From: Acidobacteriota bacterium
Lineage (GTDB): Bacteria; Acidobacteriota; Vicinamibacteria; Vicinamibacterales; UBA2999
Direction: 5' to 3'
Assembly: GCA_021730945.1 (NCBI GenBank)
Contig: JAKFYH010000042.1
Coordinates: forward strand, 78,924-142,923
DNA length: 64,000 bases
The position numbers and the translations under genes are program-made. The notes under the pieces are model-generated. The model had not been told where the DNA came from and ran no database searches. It saw only the letters and a program-made list of their open reading frames with translations. Below, in pieces: positions 24,639-34,106 of the stretch (positions within the stretch are counted from its first letter, which is position 1; every line of letters starts with the position of its first letter).

Positions 24639-26093
24639 ATGGCACTGGACCCCGACATCCAACACCTGCTCCGCCGCGCCGGATTCGGCGCCGGTGCCGC
24701 CGAGAACGACATCTTCGCCCGGATGTCACCAGGTGCGGCCGTCGCCTACCTTGTTGACTACGAGGGCCGTCCCGACGACGTCGATGCGCGCATGGGAAGG
24801 CCCGACCACGCGCAAGTCGTGTCGCGCGACTTGTTCTCGCCCGACCTTGACATCGACGATGCCCGCCAGCGCTGGCTGTTCCGCATGATTCACACGCGGC
24901 GGCCGCTGCAGGAAAAGATGGCGCTCTTCTGGCACAACCACTTCGCCACCGCCTACAGCAAGCTGAACGCCGACTCGGGCGCGATGCAGGCGGCCAAGAT
25001 GATGGTCCACAAGCCGGGCGCGCTGCGCGGGCCCCTCGGCCAAATCGAACTGTTCCGCCAGTACGGCCTGGGCAGCTTCCGGGACCTGGTGGTCAGGGTC
25101 GCGCAGGATGCCGCGATGCTGGTGTGGCTCGACGGCAAGAGCAACACCGCGGCTCGCCCACAGGAAAACTTCGGCCGCGAGGTGATGGAGCTGTTCACGA
25201 TTGGCGTGGGCCAGTACACCGAGTCTGACGTCTACGCGGCCGCCCGCGTCTTCACCGGATGGAACCTGCAGAAGTCGGAGGGCTACCGGAAGGACGACCC
25301 CAACGCCTACCAGGCCTTTGCCTACAACCCGGACGAGCACGACACCGGCGCGAAGACCTTTTCGTTCGCCGTCAACGCCGGCGGCCGCACCATTCCCGAG
25401 CGTGGTGCATCGGCCGGACTGCAGGACGGTGTTGACCTGATCACGGCGCTGGCGACCCACCCCGAGACGGCGCGACGGCTGGCGCGCAAGTTCTGGCACT
25501 TCTTCATCAGCGAAGCGCACGCGCCCGATCCGCAGTTCATCGACAGCGCGGCTGCCGTCTACCTGCAGAACGGCACCGAGATCAGGCCCGTGGTCCGCTA
25601 TGTGCTCGGTTCGCCGTGGTTCCGCGATCCGTCGGTGCAGTTTGCGCGCTACTCGTGGCCCGCCGAGTTCGTGGTGCGGGCGATCAAGGAAGTGGGATGG
25701 CAGGGCTACTCGCTCGACCAGGCGAAGACGCCGCTGGCCAACATGGGCCTGCTGTTGTTCGAACCCCCCAACGTCGGCGGCTGGCCGCAAGGGGGCGCCT
25801 GGTTCTCCACCGGGACGATGCTCGCGCGCAGCAACTTCGCTTCGTCACTGGTGGCTGGTCAGAAGGCGCCGTTGGCCTCGTCGCTGTCGGCGGATGGCCA
25901 GACGGCATCGGGCCTGCTGGCCGCGATGCTCGAGCGGATCTCGCCGGCGCCCTTCGACGCCGCTCCGCGCCAGGTGCTGGCGTCGTACCTCCTGGCCGGC
26001 GGCGCCTGGTCAGGCAACCCCGATCAACTCGAGACCCGGGCGGCAGGCCTGGCGCGCCTGCTGGTGGGGTCGGCCGAGTATCAGCTGGTGTAG
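24639..26093 (+). CDS. DUF1800-family protein
   Basis: 484 residues. Family hallmarks: LLRRAGFGAGAAEND at the N-terminus, MALFWHNHFATAYSK (about residues 90-105), ENFGREVMELFTIGVGQYTE (about 174-193) and VFTGWNLQ, ending with PPNVGGWPQGGAWFS. No export signal is clear. DUF1800 and DUF1501 genes are neighbours in many bacteria; the biochemical role is unknown, with proposals around metal-dependent or polysaccharide-related extracellular functions. Here they lie between a Rieske protein and a porin, 10-12 bp apart. Confidence 0.88.
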   Translation: MALDPDIQHLLRRAGFGAGAAENDIFARMSPGAAVAYLVDYEGRPDDVDARMGRPDHAQVVSRDLFSPDLDIDDARQRWLFRMIHTRRPLQEKMALFWHNHFATAYSKLNADSGAMQAAKMMVHKPGALRGPLGQIELFRQYGLGSFRDLVVRVAQDAAMLVWLDGKSNTAARPQENFGREVMELFTIGVGQYTESDVYAAARVFTGWNLQKSEGYRKDDPNAYQAFAYNPDEHDTGAKTFSFAVNAGGRTIPERGASAGLQDGVDLITALATHPETARRLARKFWHFFISEAHAPDPQFIDSAAAVYLQNGTEIRPVVRYVLGSPWFRDPSVQFARYSWPAEFVVRAIKEVGWQGYSLDQAKTPLANMGLLLFEPPNVGGWPQGGAWFSTGTMLARSNFASSLVAGQKAPLASSLSADGQTASGLLAAMLERISPAPFDAAPRQVLASYLLAGGAWSGNPDQLETRAAGLARLLVGSAEYQLV

Positions 26094-26105
26094 CAGGAAC
26101 AACGG

Positions 26106-27356
26106 ATGCGCATTTCCCGACGGCTCTTCATCCGCGACGGCGTGGCCACGGTCGGTCTTGGCTTTGCCGCGCCGGCCTTCTTGCACGCGATCGCGCAGGC
26201 GCAGGCCGTGTCCTCGCGGCGCCTGGTGGTCGTCTACCTCGGCGGCGGCAACGACGCGCTGAACACCCTGGTCCCTTACCAGGACCAGAGTTACTACAGC
26301 CGGCGGCCCACCATCGCGGTGCCGGCCGGCCAGGTGCTCCAGGTTGGCAGCGATGCCTCGGGCCGCGCGCTCGGCCTGCATCCACGGCTGGGCGGCCTGT
26401 GGAATGTGTTCAACGAAGGCCGCCTGGCCATCGTGCAACGGACCGGTTACCAGAATTCAAGCCGATCGCATTTCGAGGCGACCGACACCTTCGGCACGGC
26501 GAATCCGCAATCGTCGATCGGGTCGGGCTGGCTCGGACGCTATCTCGACACGCTGCCGCGCCCAATCGACTCGCTGACGGCATGGAATACGACCGGCGAG
26601 ACGCCGCGGGCGCTGATGTCGGGGAAGACCGGCGTGCCGGCGATCTCCAACGCCAGCACGTACACATTCGCGAGTCCCAATCGCGGGAAGGCGGCAACCG
26701 AGGAGCGCGCCGCGGCCGAGGCCATGGCCGCCAACGCGGCACCCGGCCGGCCGCACCTGGCGTTTGTGAACAGCACGAGCCGCTCGGCGATCGAAACCAT
26801 CGATCGCGCCGCCAAGGCGCTCTCGTATCAGCCGACCGTGGCCTACCCCAACAACGGCTTCGCGCTGGCGCTGCGCACGGTGGCCGGCGCGATCGTCAAT
26901 GGCATCGGCTCACGCGTCTACTGGGTGCAGACCAGCGGCTACGACACTCATGCCCAGCAGGGTGCGGGCGGCGGCAGCTACGGCAACCTGATGGGCACGC
27001 TCGGCGACGGACTCGGCGCGTTCTACAACGACATTCGCAACCGCGGCCTGATCCACGACACGACCGTGATCGTGTTTTCGGAGTTTGGCCGGCGCATTTC
27101 AGAGAACGGCAGTGGCGGCACCGACCACGGCGCGGCGGGACTGATGTTCGTACTGGGCGGCGCCGTGCGTGGCGGGTTGCATGGCACGGCGGCCTCGCTG
27201 CAGCCCGGCCACCCCACGCTCGAGAACAGCTCCGGCGACGTCCGCTTTGAAACCGACTTCCGGTCGGTCTATGCCACGGTGCTCGACCAGTGGCTCGGCG
27301 TCGACTCGGTGCCAATCCTCAACGGAGATTTCCGCTCCGGGCCGCAGATTTTGTAG
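26106..27356 (+). CDS. DUF1501-family protein (sulfatase-fold), Tat signal
   Basis: 416 residues with a twin-arginine leader (MRISRRLFIRDGVATVGLGF). The conserved LVVVYLGGGNDALNTLVPYQ near residue 40 and the C-terminal VIVFSEFGRRISENGSGGTD HGAAGLMFVLGG region, with its Asp-His pair, are the DUF1501 signatures; the fold is related to alkaline phosphatase/sulfatases. It starts 12 bp after the DUF1800 gene with AGGAAC as ribosome-binding site. It is followed by two copies of the CAGATGAC repeat and then a porin. Confidence 0.88.
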   Translation: MRISRRLFIRDGVATVGLGFAAPAFLHAIAQAQAVSSRRLVVVYLGGGNDALNTLVPYQDQSYYSRRPTIAVPAGQVLQVGSDASGRALGLHPRLGGLWNVFNEGRLAIVQRTGYQNSSRSHFEATDTFGTANPQSSIGSGWLGRYLDTLPRPIDSLTAWNTTGETPRALMSGKTGVPAISNASTYTFASPNRGKAATEERAAAEAMAANAAPGRPHLAFVNSTSRSAIETIDRAAKALSYQPTVAYPNNGFALALRTVAGAIVNGIGSRVYWVQTSGYDTHAQQGAGGGSYGNLMGTLGDGLGAFYNDIRNRGLIHDTTVIVFSEFGRRISENGSGGTDHGAAGLMFVLGGAVRGGLHGTAASLQPGHPTLENSSGDVRFETDFRSVYATVLDQWLGVDSVPILNGDFRSGPQIL

Positions 27357-27450
27357 AGCCGCAGATGACACAGATGACGCAGATATCACCGGGGCCGCAG
27401 ATGACACAGATTACGCAGATCGGGATTTTGGGGATTGCGGGGATTTTGAA
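27356..27450. repeat. Two CAGATGAC repeat units plus a GGGATTTT tract
   Basis: CCGCAGATGACACAGATGAC-type units with the ATATCACCGGGG spacer, as in the 48.9-kb array, directly after the DUF1501 stop, followed by an irregular GGGATTTT/GGGGATT tract. They separate the DUF1501 gene from the porin. Confidence 0.75.
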
Positions 27451-27472
27451 GATTGCTGGGCATGGCATGCCG

Positions 27473-28504
27473 ATGGTGAGACAACTGGGATTGTGCGCGG
27501 TGGTGCTGGCGGGTGCGGTGGGGGTGGCGTCGGCGCAGGATCCGCCGGCGGCGACCACCACTACGGCGAATGACGGACGCGTGACCTTTGGCGTGACCAC
27601 GTTCCTGCAATACGACGCGGAACTACACGAACGTGACGGATACAACGCCTTCGACGTCACGCGCGGGTACCTGGATCTCACCGGCCGGCTCTCGGATCGC
27701 ATTGGCGTGCGATTCACCACCGACGTGCGGCCGACCACCGATGCCAACCTCGACGCCAACCTGACGGCCCGGCTGGAGTACGCGTATCTCGAAGCGAAGT
27801 GGACCGGCAGCCGCACATTTCGGTTCGGCATGCAGCCGACACCGTGGCTCACCTTCGAGGAATCGGTCAACCGCTATCGGGTGCAGGGGACGATGCTCGC
27901 CGAACGCGAGGGGCTGATTCCGGGACCAAGCGACCTGGGCGCGGCGCTGGTCTACACGCGGCCGAGCTTCGAGATCCACGGCGGTGTCTACAACGGCGAA
28001 GGCCAGGGCCGCGCCGAGACCGACAAATACAAGAGCCTGCAGGGCCGCGGCACCGTGACGGTCTACTCGAACGACGGCAACCACTCGCGGGCGCGGGTCT
28101 CGGGGTTTTATTCCTACGGTTGGTATGCCAAGGACCGTCCGCGCAACGTCGGCATTGTCATGGGCAGCTACGAGAGCCCGCACGTGGTCATCACCGGGCA
28201 GTACCTGTCGGCCACCGACAACCCGTTCGTCGTCACCGACGTCGAACGCAGTGGCCTGTCGTTCTTCGGCGAAGCGCGCATGGGCGAGACCGGATGGGCC
28301 GGCCTGGGGCGCGTGGACCTGTTCGATCCGGATGGCAGCCGGGAGAACGACCATCGTCGCCGCTACGTCGTCGGCGCTGCGCGCTGGAGCCGGCTGCCGC
28401 ACGGCCGCGTGGGACTGGTCGCCACCCTTGAGCAGGTGTTCCGGGTGAGCACGGGACAAAAAACGGAGAGCCGGCTACTGGTGCAGACGCATGTGGAGTT
28501 CTAG
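27473..28504 (+). CDS. Outer-membrane porin-like beta-barrel protein
   Basis: 343 residues from ATG 27473 (ATG 27467 is also possible); signal peptide MVRQLGLCAVVLAGAVGVAS then AQD. The mature chain is a series of amphipathic strands (VTFGVTTFLQYDAELHERDG, GYLDLTGRLSDRIGVRFTTD, LEYAYLEAKWTGSRTFRFGM) and ends in QTHVEF with a C-terminal Phe, the barrel-assembly signal. It resembles phosphate-selective/OprO-P-like porins. It is the last gene of the Rieske-DUF1800-DUF1501 run. A hairpin at 28539-28559 follows. Confidence 0.82.
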   Translation: MVRQLGLCAVVLAGAVGVASAQDPPAATTTTANDGRVTFGVTTFLQYDAELHERDGYNAFDVTRGYLDLTGRLSDRIGVRFTTDVRPTTDANLDANLTARLEYAYLEAKWTGSRTFRFGMQPTPWLTFEESVNRYRVQGTMLAEREGLIPGPSDLGAALVYTRPSFEIHGGVYNGEGQGRAETDKYKSLQGRGTVTVYSNDGNHSRARVSGFYSYGWYAKDRPRNVGIVMGSYESPHVVITGQYLSATDNPFVVTDVERSGLSFFGEARMGETGWAGLGRVDLFDPDGSRENDHRRRYVVGAARWSRLPHGRVGLVATLEQVFRVSTGQKTESRLLVQTHVEF

Positions 28505-28538
28505 GCGTCTGCAGCCGTAGGCCGGCCCCGTCAGTTCA

Positions 28539-28559
28539 CGCGGCGGTCGAGCCGCCGCG
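28539..28559. terminator. Convergent-gene hairpin
   Basis: CGCGGCGG-TCGAG-CCGCCGCG, a perfect 8-bp GC stem between the convergent porin (ends 28504) and BNR gene (ends 28562). No T-tract. Confidence 0.5.
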
Positions 28560-28561
28560 CC

Positions 28562-31500
28562 CTAACCTTTCGGTATCGGCTTGATCGCCGGGAACAACGC
28601 CCCCGCGCCGACCATGTCCTTCACCAGGCCCGGCACCTTCGCCACGACGGCGTTGGCCTGATCGATCAGGCCCGGCAGCGCCGCCGTGGTCTCACGAATC
28701 TGCATCAACTGCGTGTTGGTCGGCAGCATGGTTGCCGACATCACGCCGTTCTTCAACTGGCCGATGCGGCCGCGCACGTTCTCGGTATTGCCGCCACCGC
28801 CGCCGCCACCGCCCTGCTGGCCCAGGCCCAACCGGCGGCGCACCGCTTCGAATTCCTTGACCACGCCGTCCAACTGCTGCTTCACGCCCGGCGACAACGT
28901 GGCGCCACGCGTCTGCTGCTGCAGCACGCCGACCTGCGCGAACGCGTTCTGGACCATTTCGGCCACCGCGTTGGCCTTGCCCTGCAGCGCGTGCAGGTCC
29001 CTGGCCGTGTCGAACCAAATCTTGCGATCGGCATCGGTGATCTGAATCTGCGGATCGCCCTTGACACTCACGTCGATGGTCTGCGCATCGCGGCCATTCA
29101 CATTGAGCGTCGCCTTGTAGCTGCCCGGCAGCACATACGGCCCGTTGTTGCCGCCACCACCGAATCCACCGCCACCACCGCCACCGCCGCCGGCCGGAGC
29201 GCCAGGAGCAGGCGGCAGCGGCTGCAGTGGCTGCACCCGCAGGTCCCACTTCAGGAGATGGAGACCGGCCTTGCCCTGGTCCCGCATGACGTCGCCGCTC
29301 AACTCGCGAACCACGGCGCCACTGCCATCCTTGATGATGAACTTGACGTCCTTGGCATCGGCCTTGAGCCGGTACGCCAGCGTCGCGCCGGCCACCGGGT
29401 TCTGGCCGAGAAACAGGCGGTCGCCTTCAAAGCCCTTCATCTGGTCGTTGGCGGCGTTCATGATGGTGACCGGCTCGGCATCGAACACGAACGCGTCGGC
29501 GCCCTCGGACTTCGCCCACTGCCGAATCGGCGTGACATCGTCCAGGATCCAGATGCCGCGCGCGTGGGTGGCGAGAATCAGGTCGTTGTCACGCGGATGC
29601 TGCTTGATCTCGTAGATCGGCATGGTCGGCAGGTTGGCCTTGATGCGCGTCCAGGCGCCGCCACGGTTGAGCGATACCCACAGGCCGGTTTCGGTGCCAA
29701 GGTAGAGCACGTCGGGGTTCTTGCGGTCTTCCGCCAGCCCGCGCGCCACTTCGCCCTTCGGCAGGTTGGCGGCAATCGACCGCCAGGTCGCGCCAAAATC
29801 GGTGGTGGCATACACATACGTGTTGTAGTCGCCGCCGCGATGGCCATCGAAGGCCACGTAGGCCGTGCCCGCCGCCACCCGTGAGGGCAGCACGTCGGCC
29901 ACATACGTGAACTTGGGCACGCCGGACATCTTGGCCGTGACGTTGGTCCAGGTCTTGCCGGCATCCTGCGTCACGCTGACGATGCCGTCATCACTGCCGA
30001 CCCAGACCACCCCCGCCCTGGCAGCCGACTCTTCCAGCGTGACGATGTTGCCGAACGAGCCGACGCCGTCGTGCTTGGCAATGTTGATGTCCTTGGCGGC
30101 CACCCCCATGATCGGCAGCGTCTCGCGGTCGGTATTGGTGGTCAGGTCCGGGCTGATCGGCTGGTAGGAGCGGCCGCGGTCTGACGACTTCAACACCATG
30201 TTGGCGCCGATGTAGATGGTGGCAGGGTCAAACGGCGACAGTTGCATGGCCGTGTCCCAGTTGAAGCGGTAGAGACCGGAAGTATCTCCTGGCTTTTGTT
30301 CGGCCGGCTCTGGACGCACGGTCTGGCGTTCGTTGGTGGTGCGGTCGACGCGGCTCATGCGCCCGTCCTGCGATTCGGCGTAGACGATGCGCGAGTCGGT
30401 CGGGTCCATCAACGGCTGGAAGCCATCGCCGCCGTTCACGACGTACCAGTCGTCGTTGATGATGCCGCTGTTGGTGCGCACGGCGCTCGGGCCACACCAG
30501 GTGTTGTTGTCCTGCAGGCCGGCGCAGACGTGATACGGCGTCTGCATGTCGAACTCGACGTGATAGGCCTGCGCCCCGAGCAGGTTCGGCATCCACACCC
30601 AGGTCGCCGAGCGATCGTGCGAAATGGCGACCCCGCCGTCGTTGCCGATGATCAGGTGCCGCGGATCCTTCGGATTGATCCACAGGGCATGGTGATCGAC
30701 GTGGATACGCTCGGCGCCATCGCCCCGGAACGTGCGTCCGCCATCGTCGGAAATGTGCAGCGACACGCCAGGCACGTAGATGCGCGAGTCGGTCTGCGGG
30801 TCAATCTTGATCACGCCGAAGTACATCGGCCGCGGATTGGTGGTGCTCATCTTGCGCCAGGTGGCGCCGGCATTGTCGGAGCGGTAGACGCCGCTCTCGG
30901 TGGGATGCTCGATGCGGGCGTAGAGAACGTTCGGATCGCGCCGATAGATGTCGAGGCCAATGCGGCCCTTGGCACCGGCCGGCACGCCGGTCTCCAGCTT
31001 GCTCCAGGTCAGGCCGGCATCGGTGGACTTCCAGATCGCGCTGCCCGGCCCGCCGCCGTTCATGCCCCACTGCTGGCGGCGGCGCTGATACGACGCGGCA
31101 TACAGGGTCTTGTTGTTCGACGGATCCATCACCAGCTCAGTGGCGCCGGTGTCATCGTCCACATGCAGGACGCGCGTCCAGTTCAGGCCGCCGTCGACCG
31201 TCTTGTAGACCCCACGCTCGCCGCCGGCGCCCCACAGGTCGCCGAGCGCGGCCACATAGACGACGCTGAAGTCGACCGGGTCGACCACGATCTTGGCGAT
31301 CTGCTTGCTGGCGCCGAGACCCATCTTCTTCCAACTGCGGCCGCCATCGGTCGACTTGAAGATGCCGTCGCCCCACGACGAGCTCTGGCGATTGTTGCCT
31401 TCGCCGGTCCCCACCCACACCAGGTTGGCATCGGTCTGGGCGATGGCGATCGCACCAACGGACCCGGTGGACTCGTTGTCGAAGACCGGCGTGAACGTAG

Positions 31501-31786
31501 TGCCGCCGTTGGTGGTCTTGTAGACCCCCGACGTTGCCATGGCCACGTAGAACGTCGTGGGATCACTCTCGAGCACGGCGATATCGTCGACGCGGCCCGA
31601 CGGCGTGGCCGGACCAATCGAGCGGAAGTACAGGCGGTCGAGGGGTCCGTTGCCGGCGGAGTTCGCGGTAGCAATCGGGGTCACCGGCGGCGGCGCCTGC
31701 TCGCCGTCGCGGCCCAGGGCCGCGACGGCGGAGGTCAGGAGGGCGACAGAGACGGCGAGGGTCAGGGCGGCGGCAAGTCGCTTCAT
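28562..31786 (-). CDS. Large secreted BNR/sialidase-like beta-propeller protein
   Basis: 1074 residues from ATG 31786, confirmed by ATGA overlap with the upstream MBL gene; signal peptide MKRLAAALTLAVSVALLTSA. Repeated Asp-box motifs (SxDxGxTW) mark a beta-propeller pair: KTTNGGTTFTPV, STDGGRSWKKM, STDAGLTWSKL, SDNAGATWRKM, SDDGGRTF, TQDAGKTWTNV, TTDFGATWRSI. It resembles the VPS10/photosystem-stability (Ycf48-like) propellers common in Acidobacteria and Bacteroidetes. Near residue 865 a poly-Gly run (GGGGGGGGGFGGGG) leads to an Ig-like domain and helices, with a second Gly run. No catalytic sialidase arginine triad is evident. A binding or scaffold role outside the cell is likely. Confidence 0.88.
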   Translation of the reverse strand: MKRLAAALTLAVSVALLTSAVAALGRDGEQAPPPVTPIATANSAGNGPLDRLYFRSIGPATPSGRVDDIAVLESDPTTFYVAMATSGVYKTTNGGTTFTPVFDNESTGSVGAIAIAQTDANLVWVGTGEGNNRQSSSWGDGIFKSTDGGRSWKKMGLGASKQIAKIVVDPVDFSVVYVAALGDLWGAGGERGVYKTVDGGLNWTRVLHVDDDTGATELVMDPSNNKTLYAASYQRRRQQWGMNGGGPGSAIWKSTDAGLTWSKLETGVPAGAKGRIGLDIYRRDPNVLYARIEHPTESGVYRSDNAGATWRKMSTTNPRPMYFGVIKIDPQTDSRIYVPGVSLHISDDGGRTFRGDGAERIHVDHHALWINPKDPRHLIIGNDGGVAISHDRSATWVWMPNLLGAQAYHVEFDMQTPYHVCAGLQDNNTWCGPSAVRTNSGIINDDWYVVNGGDGFQPLMDPTDSRIVYAESQDGRMSRVDRTTNERQTVRPEPAEQKPGDTSGLYRFNWDTAMQLSPFDPATIYIGANMVLKSSDRGRSYQPISPDLTTNTDRETLPIMGVAAKDINIAKHDGVGSFGNIVTLEESAARAGVVWVGSDDGIVSVTQDAGKTWTNVTAKMSGVPKFTYVADVLPSRVAAGTAYVAFDGHRGGDYNTYVYATTDFGATWRSIAANLPKGEVARGLAEDRKNPDVLYLGTETGLWVSLNRGGAWTRIKANLPTMPIYEIKQHPRDNDLILATHARGIWILDDVTPIRQWAKSEGADAFVFDAEPVTIMNAANDQMKGFEGDRLFLGQNPVAGATLAYRLKADAKDVKFIIKDGSGAVVRELSGDVMRDQGKAGLHLLKWDLRVQPLQPLPPAPGAPAGGGGGGGGGFGGGGNNGPYVLPGSYKATLNVNGRDAQTIDVSVKGDPQIQITDADRKIWFDTARDLHALQGKANAVAEMVQNAFAQVGVLQQQTRGATLSPGVKQQLDGVVKEFEAVRRRLGLGQQGGGGGGGGNTENVRGRIGQLKNGVMSATMLPTNTQLMQIRETTAALPGLIDQANAVVAKVPGLVKDMVGAGALFPAIKPIPKG

Positions 31787-32688
31787 TTCGCGCTCGCCTC
31801 GTCGTAGCAAATGCCGAGCACGAACGCGAGCGTCAGGCGCGCGTTGGGCGATACGTTGTCTTCGAAGCCCTTGAGCACCGGGAGCTTCTGGACCTCTTCC
31901 TTCGACTGGCCGGCCTTGACGCCGGCGCGCGCGTGCTCCAGCACGGCGGTGAGGTAGTCGCGGAAGCGCATGACCTCCGCCCGGGTATTACGGACCACGT
32001 TGTCCTTGGCGTGGCCGGCAATGAAGATGGTGTCTGCGGACGCGCGCTTGGCGGTCGCTTCGAGCACGGTGATCCAGCTGTCGACGCGGGCGCCCTGGGC
32101 GCGATCGATGTTCGGGTGCGCGCGATTGAAGAGCAGGTCGCCCATGTGCATTACGTTGGCCTGCTGGAAGTGGTAGACCGCATCGCCGCCGGTGTGGCCG
32201 GCGCCGTAGTAGCGGCCCTCGATGGTTTCGTCGCCGAACTTCTCGGTCCAGACGTCGGTGAAGGTCGTGGTCGCGTAGGCCTGATCGGCGACCGTCTTGG
32301 CCTCCTCGGTCACGGCCTTGTGCGACTTCAGGCAGTTGGCATGAGCGACGATCTTGGAGACGCCGTAGGCTTTGTTGCCGCCGGTGTGGTCGCCGTGGTG
32401 ATGGGTGTTGAGCAACATCGCAATCCCCTTGGGCGCGCGCTGCTTGAGCCCGGCCGCGCAGATCTCGGCCGTGTTCATGAACTGGCTGTCGACGGCAATC
32501 GCGCCGTCGCCGTTGACGAGATAGCCAATCGTGCCGCCGGTGCCGATGAACATGCCGACACCGCGACGTAGCTCCGTGAACGAGGTCACCGGAGGTGGCG
32601 CCGTCGGCTGGCCGGCGGCCGTGTTACGGGCCAGCACCAGGCCGGCAACACCAACGGACGTGGTCGAGATAAACGATCTGCGGTTCAT
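31783..32688 (-). CDS. Tat-exported metallo-beta-lactamase-fold hydrolase
   Basis: 301 residues; leader MNRRSFISTTSVGVAGLVLA with a twin-arginine pair. Zinc-site motifs: TGG-TIGYLV strand, HHHGDHTGG (about residues 97-105), GAGHTGGD and FIAGHAKD. This is the arrangement of subclass-B-like/glyoxalase-II-type hydrolases; family members also include lactonases, so substrate is open. It begins on the last base of the upstream M20 gene stop (TAATG) and its TGA overlaps the BNR gene ATG: the middle of a tightly coupled three-gene operon. Confidence 0.9.
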   Translation of the reverse strand: MNRRSFISTTSVGVAGLVLARNTAAGQPTAPPPVTSFTELRRGVGMFIGTGGTIGYLVNGDGAIAVDSQFMNTAEICAAGLKQRAPKGIAMLLNTHHHGDHTGGNKAYGVSKIVAHANCLKSHKAVTEEAKTVADQAYATTTFTDVWTEKFGDETIEGRYYGAGHTGGDAVYHFQQANVMHMGDLLFNRAHPNIDRAQGARVDSWITVLEATAKRASADTIFIAGHAKDNVVRNTRAEVMRFRDYLTAVLEHARAGVKAGQSKEEVQKLPVLKGFEDNVSPNARLTLAFVLGICYDEASAK

Positions 32689-33998
32689 TACTTTCCTCCA
32701 AACAAGTAGTCGAGCGCGAGATTGGTCATGACCTTCACGCCGACCGGCAATGCCGATTCGTCGGCGAAGAACAGCGGCGAGTGATTCTGTGCGACCTTCG
32801 TATGGTCCTGGTCGCGCGGGGTCACGCCGAGGAATACGAACAGTCCAGGCACCTGCTGCTGGAAATACGAAAAGTCCTCCGCCGTGCCGGTGAGCGGCCC
32901 CAGCCGCACGTTGTCCGCCCCAGCGGCGCGGCGCAACGTCGGCAGCATGCGCTCGGTCAGCGCCGGGTCATTCCGGGTCACGGGATAGCCCAGGCCAAAT
33001 TCCACGGTGGCGGTGCCCCCGGCCGCCTCCGCGTAGCCGGTCGCGATGGCGCGAATGCGGTTGTGAATGTCTTTTCTCACGTTCTCATCGAAGGCGCGTA
33101 CGGTGCCCTCCAGCTCCACCATCTCGGGCACGATGTTCGAGCGGTTGCCGCCGGTGAACCTGCCGACGGTCACCACCGCGGGCGCCTCGGTGATGTTTAC
33201 CGTGCGACTGATGATCGACTGCAGCGACACCACCACCTGCGAGCCAATCACGATCGGATCGACGCCGCCCCACGGCACGGCACCGTGCGTCTGGCGGCCC
33301 GTGATCTTGATCAGGAACGAGTCAGCGCTCGCCATCAACGGTCCCGGCCGATAGACGATGGTGCCGGCGGGATAGGGGAAGACGTGGAGGCCGAACGCGG
33401 CATCGACCTTCGGGTTTTCGAGCACGCTCTCCTTCACCATCTGCTCGGCGCCGCCGGTCTCGCCCGGCGGCGGGCCTTCCTCGGCGGGTTGGAAGATCAC
33501 CTTGACCGTGCCAGGCAGGCGGTCCTTCATTCGGGCCAGCGCCGTGGCGGCGCCCAACAGAATCGCCATGTGGTTGTCGTGACCGCAGGCGTGCATCACG
33601 CCAACTTCCTGGCCGTTCCACTGCGCGCGGGCGGTCGACTTGAAGGGCAAATCGCCCTGCTCGGTCACCGGCAGGCCATCCATATCGGATCGCAACGCCA
33701 CCACCGGACCGGGCAAGCCGCCCTTCAAGACCCCGACGACGCCGGTCGTGGCCACCCCGGTGGTCACTTCGAATCCGAGTTTGCGCAGCTGGTCGGCAAT
33801 CACCTTCGCCGTGCGGGTCTCGCGATTGCCCAGTTCGGGGTTCTTGTGAAAATCGCGCCGCCACGCCACCACCTGCGGATTGAGCTCGACCGACAACCGT
33901 TCGGCTTCGGCGGCTAACGGATTGGCGGCTGGCGCCGCCTGAGCCTGCAGCGGATCTGGAATCGCCAGCAGCACGGCAACGAACAACAGGTTTCTCAT
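32688..33998 (-). CDS. Secreted M20-family aminoacylase/amidohydrolase
   Basis: 436 residues from ATG 33998 with signal MRNLLFVAVLLAIPDPLQAQ; an upstream in-frame extension is rejected because a TAGAAT promoter sits in it. M20D (hippuricase/IAA-amino-acid hydrolase) motifs: ALRSDMDGLPVTE, MHACGHDNHMAILLGAA, FQPAEEGPPPGETGGA and HGAVPWGGVDP. All metal-site histidine, aspartate and glutamate positions appear intact. It probably releases amino acids from N-acyl conjugates outside the cytoplasm. First gene of the M20-MBL-BNR operon. Confidence 0.92.
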   Translation of the reverse strand: MRNLLFVAVLLAIPDPLQAQAAPAANPLAAEAERLSVELNPQVVAWRRDFHKNPELGNRETRTAKVIADQLRKLGFEVTTGVATTGVVGVLKGGLPGPVVALRSDMDGLPVTEQGDLPFKSTARAQWNGQEVGVMHACGHDNHMAILLGAATALARMKDRLPGTVKVIFQPAEEGPPPGETGGAEQMVKESVLENPKVDAAFGLHVFPYPAGTIVYRPGPLMASADSFLIKITGRQTHGAVPWGGVDPIVIGSQVVVSLQSIISRTVNITEAPAVVTVGRFTGGNRSNIVPEMVELEGTVRAFDENVRKDIHNRIRAIATGYAEAAGGTATVEFGLGYPVTRNDPALTERMLPTLRRAAGADNVRLGPLTGTAEDFSYFQQQVPGLFVFLGVTPRDQDHTKVAQNHSPLFFADESALPVGVKVMTNLALDYLFGGK

Positions 33999-34008
33999 GG
34001 TCACGGGG

Positions 34009-34014
34009 ATTCTA
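34009..34014 (-). promoter_or_regulatory. -10 element TAGAAT for the M20-MBL-BNR operon
   Basis: TAGAAT on the minus strand ends 10 nt before ATG 33998. No good -35 seen. A small hairpin CGCCCT-CCCGAT-AGGGCG (34032-34049) lies just upstream and may terminate the preceding gene. Confidence 0.45.
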
Positions 34015-34106
34015 CTCTCATGAACGAGATTCGCCCTCCCGATAGGGCGCTCGTCGCCGTGGTCGGGCTGGCCACGCCCGTGGCGACACTCGGCCGGCAA
34101 CGCCGC

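Noticed and set aside
30242..31807. A 1.5-kb open frame on the plus strand across the BNR-repeat gene
   Set aside because: It is antisense to a gene with clear Asp-box repeats, a signal peptide and an ATGA overlap. The translation is low-complexity (His/Arg/Val/Gly-rich), as expected from the reverse strand of high-GC codons.
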